Shown in pieces: positions 11,548 through 24,043 of a stretch of DNA of 64,000 nucleotides (within the stretch, counting starts at the first letter, position 1; each line of letters starts with the position of its first letter). This DNA comes from Dichomitus squalens LYAD-421 SS1. Lineage: Eukaryota; Basidiomycota; Agaricomycetes; Polyporales; Polyporaceae. The translations under genes and the position numbers were made by a program. The stretch is taken from the NCBI RefSeq assembly GCF_000275845.1, contig NW_006766888.1, forward strand, positions 394,622 through 458,621, given 5' to 3'. The notes under the pieces are model-generated. The model did no database searches. It saw nothing but the letters and a program-made list of their open reading frames with translations, and was not told the origin of the DNA.

Positions 11548-14500
11548 GATCAGCGGCGGACGAGACCAGCGCGGGCGCGGGGGGCGAGAGAGGAGTTGCC
11601 CGGACGGGGGATAATAAGGTGGGCAGGAGCCGACCGCCTAGCGCATGTACAAGCTGGACGGATTCGACATGGTCCCCCACGAGACGCCGAGATCGGATGC
11701 GGATCTTCCTACGATAGCCGCCCGACTGAGCCGTTCCAGGTGGAAATCACGTATGAACACCTCGCCTGGGACATTGTTACCGAGCCAATGGACCGCCATC
11801 GGAACGACAACAGCCGGGAACGTCCCGCACGGGGATGATAAGAGACGGAACTTGAACTGGTCGCCTTCCCAGACGCTATTCGCCCACATGAACAGTCCGA
11901 GAGGTTGAGCCAGACGCTACTGGATTCCACAGGACGAGAAACGCTCGCTGGAGTAAAGCGCGACCAGCTGATCGGCTTCCGGGTCGGGGGACCTGGGCCT
12001 CGAGAGCCTCGTGCGATGCAGCGCCAACCGCGCGCAAGGACGGTTGGTGCAGACGACAGGTTTCATGCTATTCACGCCACGTCGCGTATGGCATCCTCGA
12101 CACAGGGCAAGCGTCGCCCCAAACTGCGTATGAATCACACTTGAGATGATGCGCACCTCAAGCACCGAGTAAGGCCTGCCCATAACCCACGCCCCGTGCC
12201 AGACGCGCAGGCGCCGCAGCATGCCCTGAGCACCTCACAGAAGCGAATTGAATGGAGGCACATCGAAGGGACAGTGAAATTACCGCGACTGCGTTGCTCC
12301 ACACAGGCTTCCTCGATGTGCGCTCGACATCAGTAGCTGAGATGGACGGTCCGACCGGAGCACTCGCCGCAGTGAATAGCCCGCAACATGATGAGAATCA
12401 ACGTTGCATGGGGTTCGGGGGGGACGCGTCCGAGATGCACGTGCGAGAACCTTCGTGCCGGCTGTCAACACCACGAAGTCTCGGCTGCAGACATATGTTC
12501 CACTTCTCCGAAGAGGACAAGTGAGAGCGAGAACAAGGCCCAAACCGACACATTGGCATGAGAGAGAGCGTTCCGTTCACATCGTGAACACGAGGATCCG
12601 CTCAGGCAGTGAGCAAATCCGTGAGCTCTCGGCCACTGATGCAAAAGCAAGCGATGCCACATATGCAAGCGTATAGCGTACCTTGCGTTCCGTGCCCTGA
12701 GTACTGTACAGATGCCAGCGCGCATGGCTCCGCGACATCCGCGGAGGCCGGGCTGCACCGTCGGAGGAAAGCTCGTAGGAGACCGCTCATGAATGTGACG
12801 CAGCCTGAGACTATCTCGCTGAAGCGAGCATCTCCGTCCGTTTCCAGGTACTCCTGCGGAATCTATTAAACGGAAGACAGTCAACTTGCCGGGGACAAGG
12901 AGCTAATCATGATTAACATACATACCTGAAGAGCTGACCGAGAACGTATCCAGCATGACTTCGAGAATCAATTACTTCTCAAGTTCTGACAGTTCACGTC
13001 CATCCCAAAGCAACCATTCCTCACCACACTGGGTTGTTTCCCCCGTATCCTTGACGTCATAAAATGTAACATGGCAAGCAAGGAAGTTAGGGCTATGGTA
13101 AAGGCGACTGTGCGAGTCAGCGAATTTTTCCCTGTCCGTGACATTGCGCTTGTGACTGTGACCCGGGTGACACTCCTCCTTGGCCATGTCACAGCGGAGA
13201 TCCTCCTATACGTCGTCTCCCTAGTGCGGACGATTCATGCATAACCAGTCTGAAAGCCAAGCACCAGGGTTGACGGGACGGATTAAGGACTGAACTCATA
13301 CAGCTTGACAAGAAGACGCATTATCGAAGCTCACTAGTATCTCGGGACAAACATGATTACCTCGCCGCTAAAGCGCATCAAGCTGCTACCACCCCCTCCA
13401 ATGAAACGTCTCGCAAGCAATGAAAAAGCTCCAGCCCCAGCTGTGTTGGTACCACTTTGCTTCTCGTTGTTGATGCAGGTTTGGTGCGTCGCCATCGATA
13501 GATGATCTTTCCGCAAGTCTGCTTAGCAACTGTTATCCCTATGAACAGTGTGCCAGTGTCGGGCTGCTCGTGCCTGATATATAACTGTGACTGTCTTCCT
13601 TAAAGACCTCGGGCCCTCTGAGCTGTAATACACTCAAGCAATTAACAGCATTTCGTCCCATCGCACCGAGACTCTTGTGTGAACACAAGGATCGCACCGG
13701 CGGATCCTACGTTGGCCACCCCCCCAAATCCGATTCGCTCTCGTCTCCGATGGCACCGACCAAGAGTTGTGATGGTGGGTCCTTTGCAAGCCTACTCAGG
13801 ACAGTATAGATGCTCATCTGTCTCCCCCATACCGAATCTGATAAGCACCGGTAGCATCCATTGTCAGACAATGGTCCTGATCGATGACGTCTCTCGCACG
13901 TTCTGCAACAAGTATATCTCAAGCTCGCGGGACTGCGGTCCGACTGGGCGGGTTCTCTACCCGCGGATACCGCAGCCCTCAACGCCGATGATCTCGCCCA
14001 GACTCGGTGGTCGGCACCCTGATTCACCGGAATCCTCGCTGCAGCAGCTTTGAGCTCGAAAGCTTCGCCCTTCATCACATAGTGCGCAGAATTGATGAAA
14101 GCTTCACTGCGGGATAGGCTCGCTTCAATGCTGTTCGTGCATGGCGACTGGATCCTCGATCGTCTGGCCACATTTCGACGACAGGGCCGAAGTCCCCTTC
14201 ACATGAACCCTGGAGTCAACAGAACGCCACCGACTCGATCGCGACCAACGCAGCGGAACGTCAGTGGTCACGGGTGTATCATGGCACGCACTGCCGTGTC
14301 GCTGACGCTGTGGTCCAGGCCACGCGTGCCAAGTGGTCTAAAATTCGCTGAGCGCGGCCCTCGAGGATGCGGTGTGGTCTCTGCCTTATTGCCTCTGCTG
14401 GCTCACGTCTTTGCAGATTTTACAATAGGGGCTGTCGACTTCAGCACCGCGACGCGAACTGACTGCTGTCAGGACTCCTGCTTGATGGCTTCGTGACGAC

Positions 14501-16526
14501 AACAGAGGTCTTGGTCATTCTAGAAGTGCCTGGCATTCGTCCATTCATCTTCCGCAATAGTAGCGCGCGTTAGGAGTAGGAGCGGCGTTCCGACAGTGCC
14601 ACACCTACATAGACGGACAAAGGCCCCACTCAATCGAAGAGAACACGCCCATACAATTTGCGTCGTCGTCGGTCCGTCCTCCTCGATGATCTCGAGCACC
14701 CTCTCCGCAACAGCCGGTACCCCTGATCCCTCTGCTTCTCTCCGCCGGACTTCTCAGCTCCCGCCTGCAACCGTAGTCCCAGTCGCCCAAATGGTTCGAA
14801 GGCTGGCCGAGGAAGCGCTAGAAGAGCTCTTTGCGCCACTCGTGAGCAGCGGTCGCCGGCATCCGTCTTCTCTTCTTCGGCTCCCTCGTTCCCATCCGAA
14901 AGCCCCATCGTCGGGGCTGCCTGAGAAGTGCGCTTCTGATGAGAGGGAGATCGACACCTGCGCGTGCATCTTGGCCGAACGCCTACGCGATTAGGCAGGG
15001 GGGACAAGGTCAAGTCGTGCCTGTGCGTGCACAACGTTCGGATGCTCGGGACAGTGGAGGAACTGCATCAGCGCCCTCCAGGACATCAAGACTTCATCGA
15101 TGTCGACAGGCCAGTGGCACAAGTGAGTCTCCCACCACTTGTTTCGGGGAGATAGCACAGGGGAATAAAAGTCCCGAATTTGCACATGTGGTAGGCACGC
15201 GAGACATACGTGCGGCGTTCGGCCCTATCATCCTGGTGTCAGAACCTGGCCCGGGCTTCGCAGCCATGGGCTCTGTATCTAGCCGTAGCGTTCGTTGGTC
15301 GTGCTTCTCAGATATGTGTACTGTGCGGGGTGTGGATTATTGCCATACTAGTACATGCCGTATAGAGTTGCTACACAGACCACGTGGATGGCCAACTTCG
15401 TTTCTTCTCATCCTTAAATCCGACTGAATTACGGCTGGATCTATCCCTGCCCTGTCCACTCGGTGGTCGTGGTGTATATAGCAAGGTTCATTATGGCATT
15501 GAGATCAGCACAGTAGTCAGCTTTGGACTGGCAAACGCCGAAGCAGTCGAGGACTTCCAAGCCTCTGGGGCGACTCGCGAACGTTCGACGCGGGGGCACT
15601 CCGAGTCGCTCACACGCTTCCCCGCATACGTAGTGTGAGATTGCAACTGATACAGTTGAGGCTGCGCGATGAGAACAGCTCGGAGCATCCGCTACGAAGG
15701 CGATGCCGGCCCTGACGCAACCATGCTATAAACGCTACCCCCTTGGACTACTTCGGTAGGCACATGACCCACAAGCTCTGCTTCTCAGTGTGGCCACCGC
15801 TCGTTCCCGGAGGATGGCAATAGTACAGTGTGATCAGGGACGGGACGCCAGAGCTGAGAAAACCATAAGCAGCGCATCCTGCGAAGCAGAGATCCGAGGA
15901 CTTTCTCCACAGTTACGGCGCGGGACGACGGCCCCAGAGAGGACGAGAGCTCTACGGTGACGAGATGATCGCGTCGATGAGGGGTGGAGCAGCTCTTCTT
16001 GAATTCGAGTGTCGAGAAATATCGGCCACAAGATTGGTGACGATTAGTTCATGTGCGCGCGAGATATCCGGAAATAGGCTGCTTCTTCAGGCACTTCTTC
16101 GTCCGTAGATGACAGATCCTGCGATATGTAAGATGCAGTGGGTGAGATCGAACAGGAAGGGGAGGGTGATTACGATACGTAAGAGCGATACGGAACACAA
16201 CTGACAACGACGAGTGCTACGAACGACGAGGACGAGGAGAAAACAGAAGGGTCTGAGACCGATAAGACTATTGATGATACACGAGGAGAGGGTGATGTTA
16301 CACCAATGCAGTAGAGGCGCAGTAGAAGGGATGGAAAGACGGGGATCAAGCAGGAGGGTATGTGCAGCTGAATGCCGTGGCGTGTGGGACGCACGGAGGA
16401 GAGACCCGGGGCGAGGACGAGGAGTAGGCGTAAGAAAGCCACGTACACGGGCCGTATGTCGTACTAACCGCATGCGGCTTGCGGAGGAACATTGAGAACT
16501 AGCTCGAACGCGATCTGTCCAAGCCA
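11548..16526. other. About 5 kb with no recognisable gene
   Basis: Open frames on both strands are short, overlap each other and show no shared splice-linked frame. The best candidates are minus-strand 14991-15185 (tryptophan-rich, with a fairly protein-like composition) and minus-strand 13707-14171, but neither resembles a known family. The right part (16087-16526) is the 3' flank of the MO25 gene. No reverse transcriptase, integrase, transposase, LTR or terminal inverted repeat was seen. It may hold non-coding RNA genes, decayed elements or orphan genes that cannot be resolved by eye. Confidence 0.4.
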
Positions 16527-17930
16527 TCACAGATTCTGTATCTGTACTATCAAGAATTGCTTCTCGTCCTGTGGGCGCGATCGAGAAATGTATTGGTCAA
16601 TTCATGTCACCTGAACCATGACACTAAGCGCTTTGCACCGACTCACCGTAAATTGCTCGTCTAACGTAGCGAGAAGTTGTGTTAGTGACCGACACAATGA
16701 GACGGAGGAAATGCAACTCTACCTTCTTTGTCGTTGTGGAAGTCCTTCAGGAATTTGAGCAGTTTGTCCTTGTTTCGCCGAAGGATACCCTCGATTTGCG
16801 GCGGCTTCTTGGGATTCGCAACAAACACCTACAGTGAGTTTAGTAGACGCCACGAAGCGATTGCCGCGATAGTACTCATACCTTGAATACATGAAACGCC
16901 TCGAACTGAATGTTCTTGCTCTTGTCGCGGAGGAGGTTCATCATCATCTTGAGATTCGCCTCGCTTGCGATGTACCGAGTCATCACGTTGAAGTTCGCAC
17001 GATCCAATAGGATCTCTCCGAGCAGCTTCAGCGACTGCCGCTTCGTGACGTAATTGTTCGAGAGGATCAATGTCGTGAATGACGAAAAGAACTGGGGTTC
17101 GAAAGAGCCCAGTCAATGTAGGATGTACCTTCGGGAGACAAAGGGCTTACTCTGTCATAGTTCTTATCAAGGTACTCCGCGACCATGGTCTTGTGTCGTG
17201 TTAACGTCTCCTTCAAGTTCGTGTATGCATCGCATGAGATGCCGAACGTCGTGCTCTCGATATAATGAGGGAACTTGTAGAACCTAATTTAGTGAGGTAT
17301 GAGTACGATGTAGCACAAGATACACAAGATGACTGCTTACTGCTCAGAGTACAGGAGGGTCTTCGCCAAAGGTTCATGTCGAAGCATCTCTCGCAGGACC
17401 ATACCGGTATTGAGTGCGATCTCTTCTTCTTCATATCCATGAAAGGCAGCAAACAGCACCTCTGGCTTGGAATTGAGGTACTCCACGGTCGGGAAACGTG
17501 AGCCGATCTGTCGTCGCAGCAAGTTGTTGAAGATCTGGACCACATCCTTCCGAGACTCGAACTCAAGCCTTTTGATGTTCTGGAGCAGATATAACAACAG
17601 ATCTGTGCTGTACGTCTCCTGAGCAAGTTGGGCCACCAACTCCGGTAAGGGGTCTAGGTCCACAAGTCCCCATGAATATCACATCTATGAGGTCTGCTGC
17701 CGGTACGCACCTCCATCGCCGTACAAGATCGCCTTGATTTGCTGCAAGTTCTTTGCAACCTCCTCGTTGGCCTGCCAGGACATAAACAAAGCAACTCCCA
17801 TTGCGTGCTGAAGCGACCGCACCTTTCTCCGAACATCTCCTGGTGGCTCAGCCTCTAGCTTCGATAGAGCATCTCGGAGACCTCTGACCAGATCAGGGGG
17901 GGTGCGAGGCTTTGTCTTGAAGAAATTCAT
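16527..17930 (-). CDS. HYM1: MO25 / Hym1 / CAB39-family kinase scaffold
   Basis: Eight exons (17930-17823, 17771-17711, 17653-17341, 17283-17151, 17091-16882, 16828-16723, 16660-16647, 16568-16527) give 328 aa, typical for the family. Diagnostic blocks are [60 protein letters not shown] and KVFVANP. These make up the armadillo-like helical repeats that bind STRAD/germinal-centre kinases. In fungi Hym1 is a scaffold of the RAM network (Kic1/Cbk1-type kinases) for polarity, cell separation and conidiation. The 14-nt exon 7 encodes DEQFT, a block conserved near the C-terminus. Introns are 51-78 nt. No lesions were seen. Confidence 0.95.
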
Positions 17931-18383
17931 GGCCAAGTGGCTCGGGTCGAGGGAAAGGTTGTGTGGTGTGGGTATGTGAGAGAAAAATGCTGCAGGCGGG
18001 AACGGGGGGGCAGGTATCTGTACGTCACAGCAGAACTCGCAGGATGTTCGATTAGGAATAATGACGGGCGCGAAATCCGTCAGCAAAGGAACGAGGCGAT
18101 GCGTGGTCGGAGCCGCCAAAGATATAACGCGTCGCTATGGAGGCCAGGAGCTCAACCTAGTCAGATAACAGAGGCGTCGTTGTCATCGATGTCGTCGCCG
18201 TCGTCGTCGGTGGTCAAGCCATGTTGGACAGGACTGTCTGCTGCCAGCGCCAACACGTGACATGCCGCCGGGATGAGGCGGGCCGGCGTCGTAAGCTCCC
18301 GAGCGGGCGGCGTCTGCGGCTTGTCCGCAACTTCCACCCACGTCCAGTCTCAGCTTCAGCTCTTACCTTCCGTTGCGATCTTG
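17931..18383. other. Divergent promoter region, MO25 and F-box pseudogene
   Basis: It is 453 bp between divergent starts, with CACGTGAC at about 18255 and GTCGTC repeats near 18180-18215. No ORF of interest. Confidence 0.4.
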
Positions 18384-20032
18384 ATGAACGGAGAAGACCT
18401 GCCTCCGGAACTATGGGGTCTGATAATTACGTATCTGCCGTCGCTGGACAAGCGGACCTGCCTATCTGTCCCTAAATTGATCCATGACCTGGCCCTACCA
18501 TGTGTATTCTCTCATCTGGCCCTGAGGCTGGGCGTCCTGCTTCCTGGCGAACGAGAGAGTCGGGACGGCGACGCAGAAAAAGACCTGACGACCTACTGCA
18601 TCACATGACTCATTAAAGTCCCTTGCAATATTCGTCAAGAGCCTATCCATCGAATACTACTCGTCTTGTGACGCCACAGGGATGCGCGAATCCGTACGGG
18701 GTAGAGTTCAACCATTCTTTGACGAGCATGTCGTCTAAATATTGCACAGGCTTTGCAGACCCTCTGGTTGACGCACTCCGCTCACTTGAAAACCTGCAGG
18801 CCTTCGCCTGGTTTGGCTACTACGATGAATTACGAGGTGACATCGGGCAGGCACTCCTGAGCTCCTGTCCGCAGCTACAGCACTTGTGTCCCGTACGTCT
18901 GACTTATTTGTTGGCCACCTCTCCTATTATCTGATAACACGACGGGCCAAGTTACTGCATTCAGTTGATCCCTCTGCTTCCGAAGTTCAATGCGTTGCAG
19001 ACACTGGAACTAGCACGCGAACGTGCACCGCCGTCGGTGTATGATCCCGCTTTCAATCATGAAGCGGTCCATGTCACGACCGCGATTGTCCGTTATAGCT
19101 CGACATTACGGACTGTTTCCCTGTTTGGCGACGGCATATGGGACTGCAGTGACGCGTCATTCTCCTACCTGAGAGACGTGGAGCTGCTCTCCTTGAAGGA
19201 TTGCAGCTGTCTTGGTGCCTTCCTAACCGGCTGCGCTCGCCTCGACTCACTGGCTCTCAGCAACGCAGGCAAAGACTCCGCAATATCCTTCTTCTCTGCG
19301 TTAGCAGCGGTCAGCCCAGATGCCCCCCCACGCCTGACTTCGCTCAAGCTCATCTTCTTTTCGACCCTCGACCAGCAGAACGGTACCGTCCTGGCCAACT
19401 TCTTGTCGACAAAGAAGCACCTCCGACGTCTCGACTTGGTTTCGGAACAAACAAGGTGGCGCAACTCCGAGCGACCACTGGCTGCCGTTCTGGCCCGACT
19501 TCCAGATCTTGAAGTGCTCGGACTGGAATTGGGAGTCGGCGCACTTTCCCCCGGGCACCTCGAGTTCCTCGATCAGCACCTGCCCGCCAGTCTCACGACA
19601 TTCGTGTACGGCACATCGTACTGGATGGACACGATAGATGAGAACGACTGGCTAGCACTGGTATGCCATCGAGATCTCCGCTGTCGGAACGTGCCGACTA
19701 CTACTGACCCACTGAACTCAACTCATTGAACATACCTCGCTCCGATGCTTCCATTTGACCAGAGGGTACGAGAACTGGGCCGACTTCGCCGTAGACGAGC
19801 ACACGCACGATCTATTTCCGCCGCCGCTGCAGATATTCGGCCTGAACAGCCACCTGTACCATCTCCGGGGCGAATTGCACTGCGGCAGGCCGCAGGCAGG
19901 CCGCAGGGTGCTTTCGACGATCCCACAGTCAGCATGGTCCTACCTGAAGATCTGCCTGACTTCGAGGATTGGGAGTGGGTGGTGAGGCATCACTCGCGCA
20001 TCAGATCTTATACGCCTCTTGCTTGTGAGTGA
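18384..20032 (+). pseudogene. F-box / LRR-like protein gene with two frame lesions
   Basis: The start MNGEDLPPELWGLIITYLPS is an F-box helix, followed by leucine-rich repeat-like segments. It is a paralog of the intact gene at 40672. Reconstructable introns include about 18693-18741 (GTAGAG donor), 18893-18964 and one starting near 19660. Two lesions prevent one continuous frame. One is a frameshift at about 18586-18600, between the F-box exon and the SLAIFVKSLSI segment. The other is an exact 11-bp tandem duplication at 19884-19905 that separates the frame of HLYHLRGELHC from that of LPDFEDWEWV. Removing one copy rejoins the two halves. Most of the LRR part (18965-19660) is open, so inactivation looks recent, or the lesions are allelic or assembly errors. 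F-box proteins link SCF ubiquitin ligases to substrates. Confidence 0.7.
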
Positions 20033-20422
20033 GGTGACTCGTCGTGCTCGACCATACTGATGCCCGGCATTTGACCTAGATAGAAAGTATCTTTACCATG
20101 ACTGTAGGAATGCTAAGAGCTATATACCGTGATACGGAAGCTCAGTATCTACCGAGGTGCAAAATGATGGCGAGACAATCAACAGTTCTCCCTAACGCTT
20201 GACCGGATGATTACATAGGACCTCGGACAAAGGCGCCGCGTAGAATAGCATGGACCACACCAGCCGCACATGCAAGAGGGACATTCCCAGCCGGATTAGA
20301 GCAAATTGGAGGCGCTGCCCGAGGAAATCGATCCAACACGCGGATCTAAGACTCGGTGGGTTGTCGCTCTCCAGATCGAGCGTGATTTCTCTCCGCCACT
20401 CGGGAAGCGAGCAAGGGGAGTC

Positions 20423-20860
20423 CTAGCGACCGGGAGGAGACGGTCCAGATGATGCGTCGGCCATTCCGAGCCCAAGATGGGGATTATAGCACGTCCTTTG
20501 GTGCAAGTCGGCCACACTCTGCTTGACGGCAAGTTCTAGATTTCTGGAAGTAACTTGCGAAGGAATCCCTCGAATAGAACCTGTGTGCTGACAAGAAGAA
20601 GGGGGGGGGGATGCGAGAAAGCCGGGTGCTTCGTTGACCAGGTCAAATCTGTACTCAAGGCCCTTTAGTATGAATGCGGCTTCGGCTTGGATGGCTGGAG
20701 AGGACATGTAGATGGTACCCCACGCGATGAGGCTCTGAGCTGGGACGTGCTTCGAGATCGCTTCCTGCAGCCGCATGAAGGCGCGGCCGTGTCGTTCAGC
20801 GTAAAGCGCAGGTACTATGGTGATGCCGAAGATCCCCATCACGGAGTAGGCTTCGTCTCC
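20423..20860 (-). pseudogene. HET-domain gene remnant
   Basis: The minus strand encodes DEAYSVMGIFGI, PALYAERHGRAFMRLQEAI and HVPAQSLIAWG, which line up with the middle of the HET domain (compare EDRAYSLLGIFNI and AFRRLQEEILRRIPDLSLFAWE in the gene at 37749-40074). The N-terminal half of HET is absent: the homology stops about 280 bp before the divergent thioredoxin-TPR gene. Downstream the frame runs through a 10-bp C tract (plus-strand G at 20601-20610) and decays. HET proteins mediate heterokaryon incompatibility cell death in fungi; this copy cannot encode a whole domain. Confidence 0.65.
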
Positions 20861-21138
20861 AACCATGCCGTTGTTTCCGTCGAAGCCTACGACATTTGTG
20901 CTGCTATGCTGACAGTATTGAGTGACTTGCAGTATGTCAAGACGAGCCTCGAGCTTTATACCGGTGACCACCAGCCGTGTGTGACGAACGGTCACACTAG
21001 GATCAGTCAGACTTGTGATTGACTAGAATCGGACAGAAGCGCCGTGATCCTTGCCTCCCGCTACGAAAGCGTTGTTCACGACCTACACAGTTTCTGTGCT
21101 GACACCTATCCAGAAGTCTCTGTAACCAGCCACCGAAG

Positions 21139-22085
21139 ATGAGCCAACCTGTACACGTCGACTCTGTCAGTCGCTGGAATACCACACTTCGGACAGCCAA
21201 GGAGAAAAACCAACCAATCATTGTCGACTTCTTCGCAACATGGTGCGGGCCCTGTAAGGTTAGACAAGGATTCGAGAATTACTGACCGAAGAGGCATCGC
21301 TGAACAAGGACTATCATAGGCCATTGGTCCAATCTTCGAGCAGCTGGCTGCCCAGTACCCCAAAGCAGTCTTCCTGAAGGTGGACGTCGATAAGCTGCCC
21401 GCTATCGCCCAGAAGTACCAAATCACGGCCATGCCGACTTTCGTCGTTATAAGAGAAAGCGGCGTAGTCGACATGTTGCGCGGTGCGGACCCCCGTGGCC
21501 TGTCTGCTATGGTGGCCAAGCACGCCTCCGCGTCCTCTGCGCCCGCCGGACCGCCACTTCCGGCGGAGGCGGAGAAGGCGAAGATGGAGGGCAACACGGC
21601 GTTTGCGGCAGGCGAGTACGAGAAAGCGATAGACTCTTATAGTCGTGCTATTGGGCTCGCACCGAAATTGGCGGTCCTGTACGGGAACCGTGCCTTTGCA
21701 TACATCAAGCTAATCAAGTCGGGCATCCCGTCGAAGGAGGAGAGACAGAAGCTAAGACAGAAAGCTATATCGGACGCGGTTCAAGCCACTGCTATTGACG
21801 ACAAGTGGGCGAAGGGATGGGTGAGGATGGCAGAGGCACTGGTGCTTGCGACCGACGAAGAGGGAACTCAGGATGTAGGGGAGGAGCGGAGGCCAGAAGG
21901 TCTCCGGAAAGCACTGGAAGGGGCTGTACAAGCGCTTGAGAATGCCATCGGGCTCAGCGAGGGGAAAGTGAAAGCAGGTGAGTTAGAGCTTCAGAATGCA
22001 GTGATGCGACTGATCAGTTGATTCTGTATCATTAGAGGCCCAGAAAATGCTGGAAGAAGTACAAGCGCAGTTGATGGCACCTTGA
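21139..22085 (+). CDS. Thioredoxin-TPR fusion protein
   Basis: Three exons (21139-21258, 21320-21977, 22036-22085) give 275 aa. Residues 1-~108 are a thioredoxin fold with the redox motif WCGPCK at 35-40 and the cis-proline in TAMPTF (P79). Residues ~122-200 hold tetratricopeptide repeats (KMEGNTAFAAGEYEKAIDSY onward), and a helical tail ends at residue 275. Intron 1 falls right after the active site. The order differs from typical TPR-thioredoxin proteins, where the thioredoxin module is C-terminal. Known families with both modules act as co-chaperones or disulfide reductases; here the role is inferred. There is no signal peptide, so it is probably cytosolic. It diverges from the HET remnant. 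Confidence 0.9.
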
Positions 22086-24043
22086 GGACGGGCAGCCTTG
22101 GGACGCGAGCACATAATCTTCTATAGTAGGGAGATGTTCGAAGTCCAGTCGGTGTCTCACGTATTATTGACCGTCAACAGTCCAGGAACAAAGCGAGATG
22201 TATGCAAGACAATAGCATGTAATACAGTGTACAATTGAAGGCCTTAGAACGGAAGTGACAAACGACAATGTGGTCCCCGTCGCCTCCGGCTAGTCAAATC
22301 GGAGCCCGGGATCAGTCATAGAATTTAGAGGAGGCAACGACGTCCGAGCCACCACAATGTTCGTCTGCGCGCAGTCTGAAACTAAGACTCGGTCTCGGCG
22401 ATCTCTAACCGTGGATTCAACAGGAGTGGGAGCCCTGAGGTGATCCTGACCTACCAACGCAGTACCAGCATCAGGTTTCGACATTCAAAGTCATATACTC
22501 GGACTTTGTCTACCTTCAACGCTTGGATGCACCATTCGGCAAGTCCGAACTTAGGGCCCCGATCTCTCCCCACGACCGCGTCTGAACCGCTGCCCGAACT
22601 TCGAGGCCCAACAATCACCACTGTGCTCACCAGCCGTGCCATGTCGGCCCTGAAGACCATGTGCACGACCCATCTCTTCAGCGGAGACGACGGTCTCCGT
22701 CTCAAACCGCCACTCGTCAGATTCGACGGCCTCTGTCTTCATCTCTTCGACATGCTCCTCCTCGGCCAGCTCGATAAGGACCTGGTGGAAGCAGCTATCC
22801 ATGCTGGCCCTTGCGACGGGCTCGACCGCCGCCATGAGGGTGATCGTCCGCGTCAGCTTCAAGCTCGACGCTGTCCGCCCCTCGGAACCTTCGATCAGCT
22901 CCGGTACCTTGAGCTGGACCTCTCTGGGCTTGATTTCGACCCAAGAATGTGTCAGTCGTCGGAGAGGAAGTTCACGTTCCGCGACTCTGTGAGTCGCTGG
23001 AGCGTTCAGTCTCTGGTTTACCGCTTACTCCGACGGAAGTGCGACTGGGTAGCGGGGGCATCTGGGCAAGAAAGCGATAGCTTACGGCTACCTTCTCATA
23101 GCAACAATACATTGAGCTCGGACTGCTCGGCGCTGCTCGTTCTGTCGATGCAGCACGAAATGTTGCAGATATAACAATAAGCACGCGCCCGCGCGGTGAT
23201 ACAAACCATCCGGACCTTGGCTCACGAGCGCAGGGTCACCCCAGACTGCAGACAGCGAGGAGACCTTGGCACCCTCGGGCAGAGTCGTTGAGGCCCTGAT
23301 ACGATTGCTCGCCTTGCAGGCCCATGCATGCAATGGATTGGAATATAGCGGGGGTTTGGCTTCGTCTCAGGGGACTCCCCGTTTCGGTTGAAGTTATCGC
23401 ATGGCGCAAAGATCTGAGGTATAATGTCAGTCCTGTCGCGCGAGCAAGCAGTAAGAAACCGGGCTCTTTGTGGTAGAGATCAGTGAAACAACATTGTTTA
23501 CACCGAGCGCGGCTTTCTCTCGGGGTCAGGAACATAGCTTTGCAGTGTCCGATGTTCTGCCTAGTTACGATGGTCAGGACTGCGTCCTACACCGCGGCGC
23601 TGTGCAAGAAACGCTCGTATCAACCTAGGCGTGGCCTGTTTACAATGAACGTCTGTAGCCGCGTCGACATAGGAACACAATGCGGTCCACCAGAGAGGTC
23701 ATTTATGGGCTGGATAGCAGGGAGATGAGTACAACGTGGGTGATGGAATGGGAGCAATTAGCGTGAGGGAAATAGCGCAAAGGGCGGTGGCAGTACGGGC
23801 CTGCCACGCGCGCGTCGAATTCAGATGATCGACGTGTCCGCCGTCCTCCAAAATACGTCTGCCACCTCATCCCTCCCGTCTTCTCCCACCTTGTTTGTAG
23901 AGCTCAAAGTCTCCTCGTCCTCTCATTTGCTTCTGTTCTCCCGTCGGACCCGGGCTGTTCGCAACATCATCGACGAACTGGTTTCTAGACTTGACTGTCC
24001 GCCCGCGCCTTCCCCAATCCAACAAACACGCCCGACTTGAACA
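22086..24043. other. Mostly unassigned 2 kb between thioredoxin-TPR and DPM1
   Basis: Apart from the open minus-strand segment listed separately, this holds only short overlapping ORFs. The last ~200 bp before DPM1 are pyrimidine-rich (CT tracts 23860-23945), as expected for a housekeeping promoter and leader. Confidence 0.4.
22551..22996 (-). CDS. Unidentified open segment, possible exon of an orphan gene
   Basis: A continuous minus-strand frame starts just after a CTCACAG acceptor near 22997 and runs about 445 bp. Its composition is protein-like (WVEIKPREVQLKVPELIEG, SSLKLTRTITLMAAVEPVAR, then an acidic helix). A GTGAGC donor near 22642 could end the exon. A second plausible stretch lies upstream at 23200-23330 (ASTTLPEGAKVSSLSAVWG). 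I could not join them into a gene or assign a family. The beta-rich/acidic pattern loosely recalls the C-terminal part of the HET gene at 37749, but similarity is too weak to claim. Confidence 0.22.

Noticed and set aside
16087..16530. 147-aa minus-strand ORF overlapping the MO25 3' end
   Set aside because: Falls in the MO25 3' flank in another frame. Its hydrophobic/basic mix looks like random reading.
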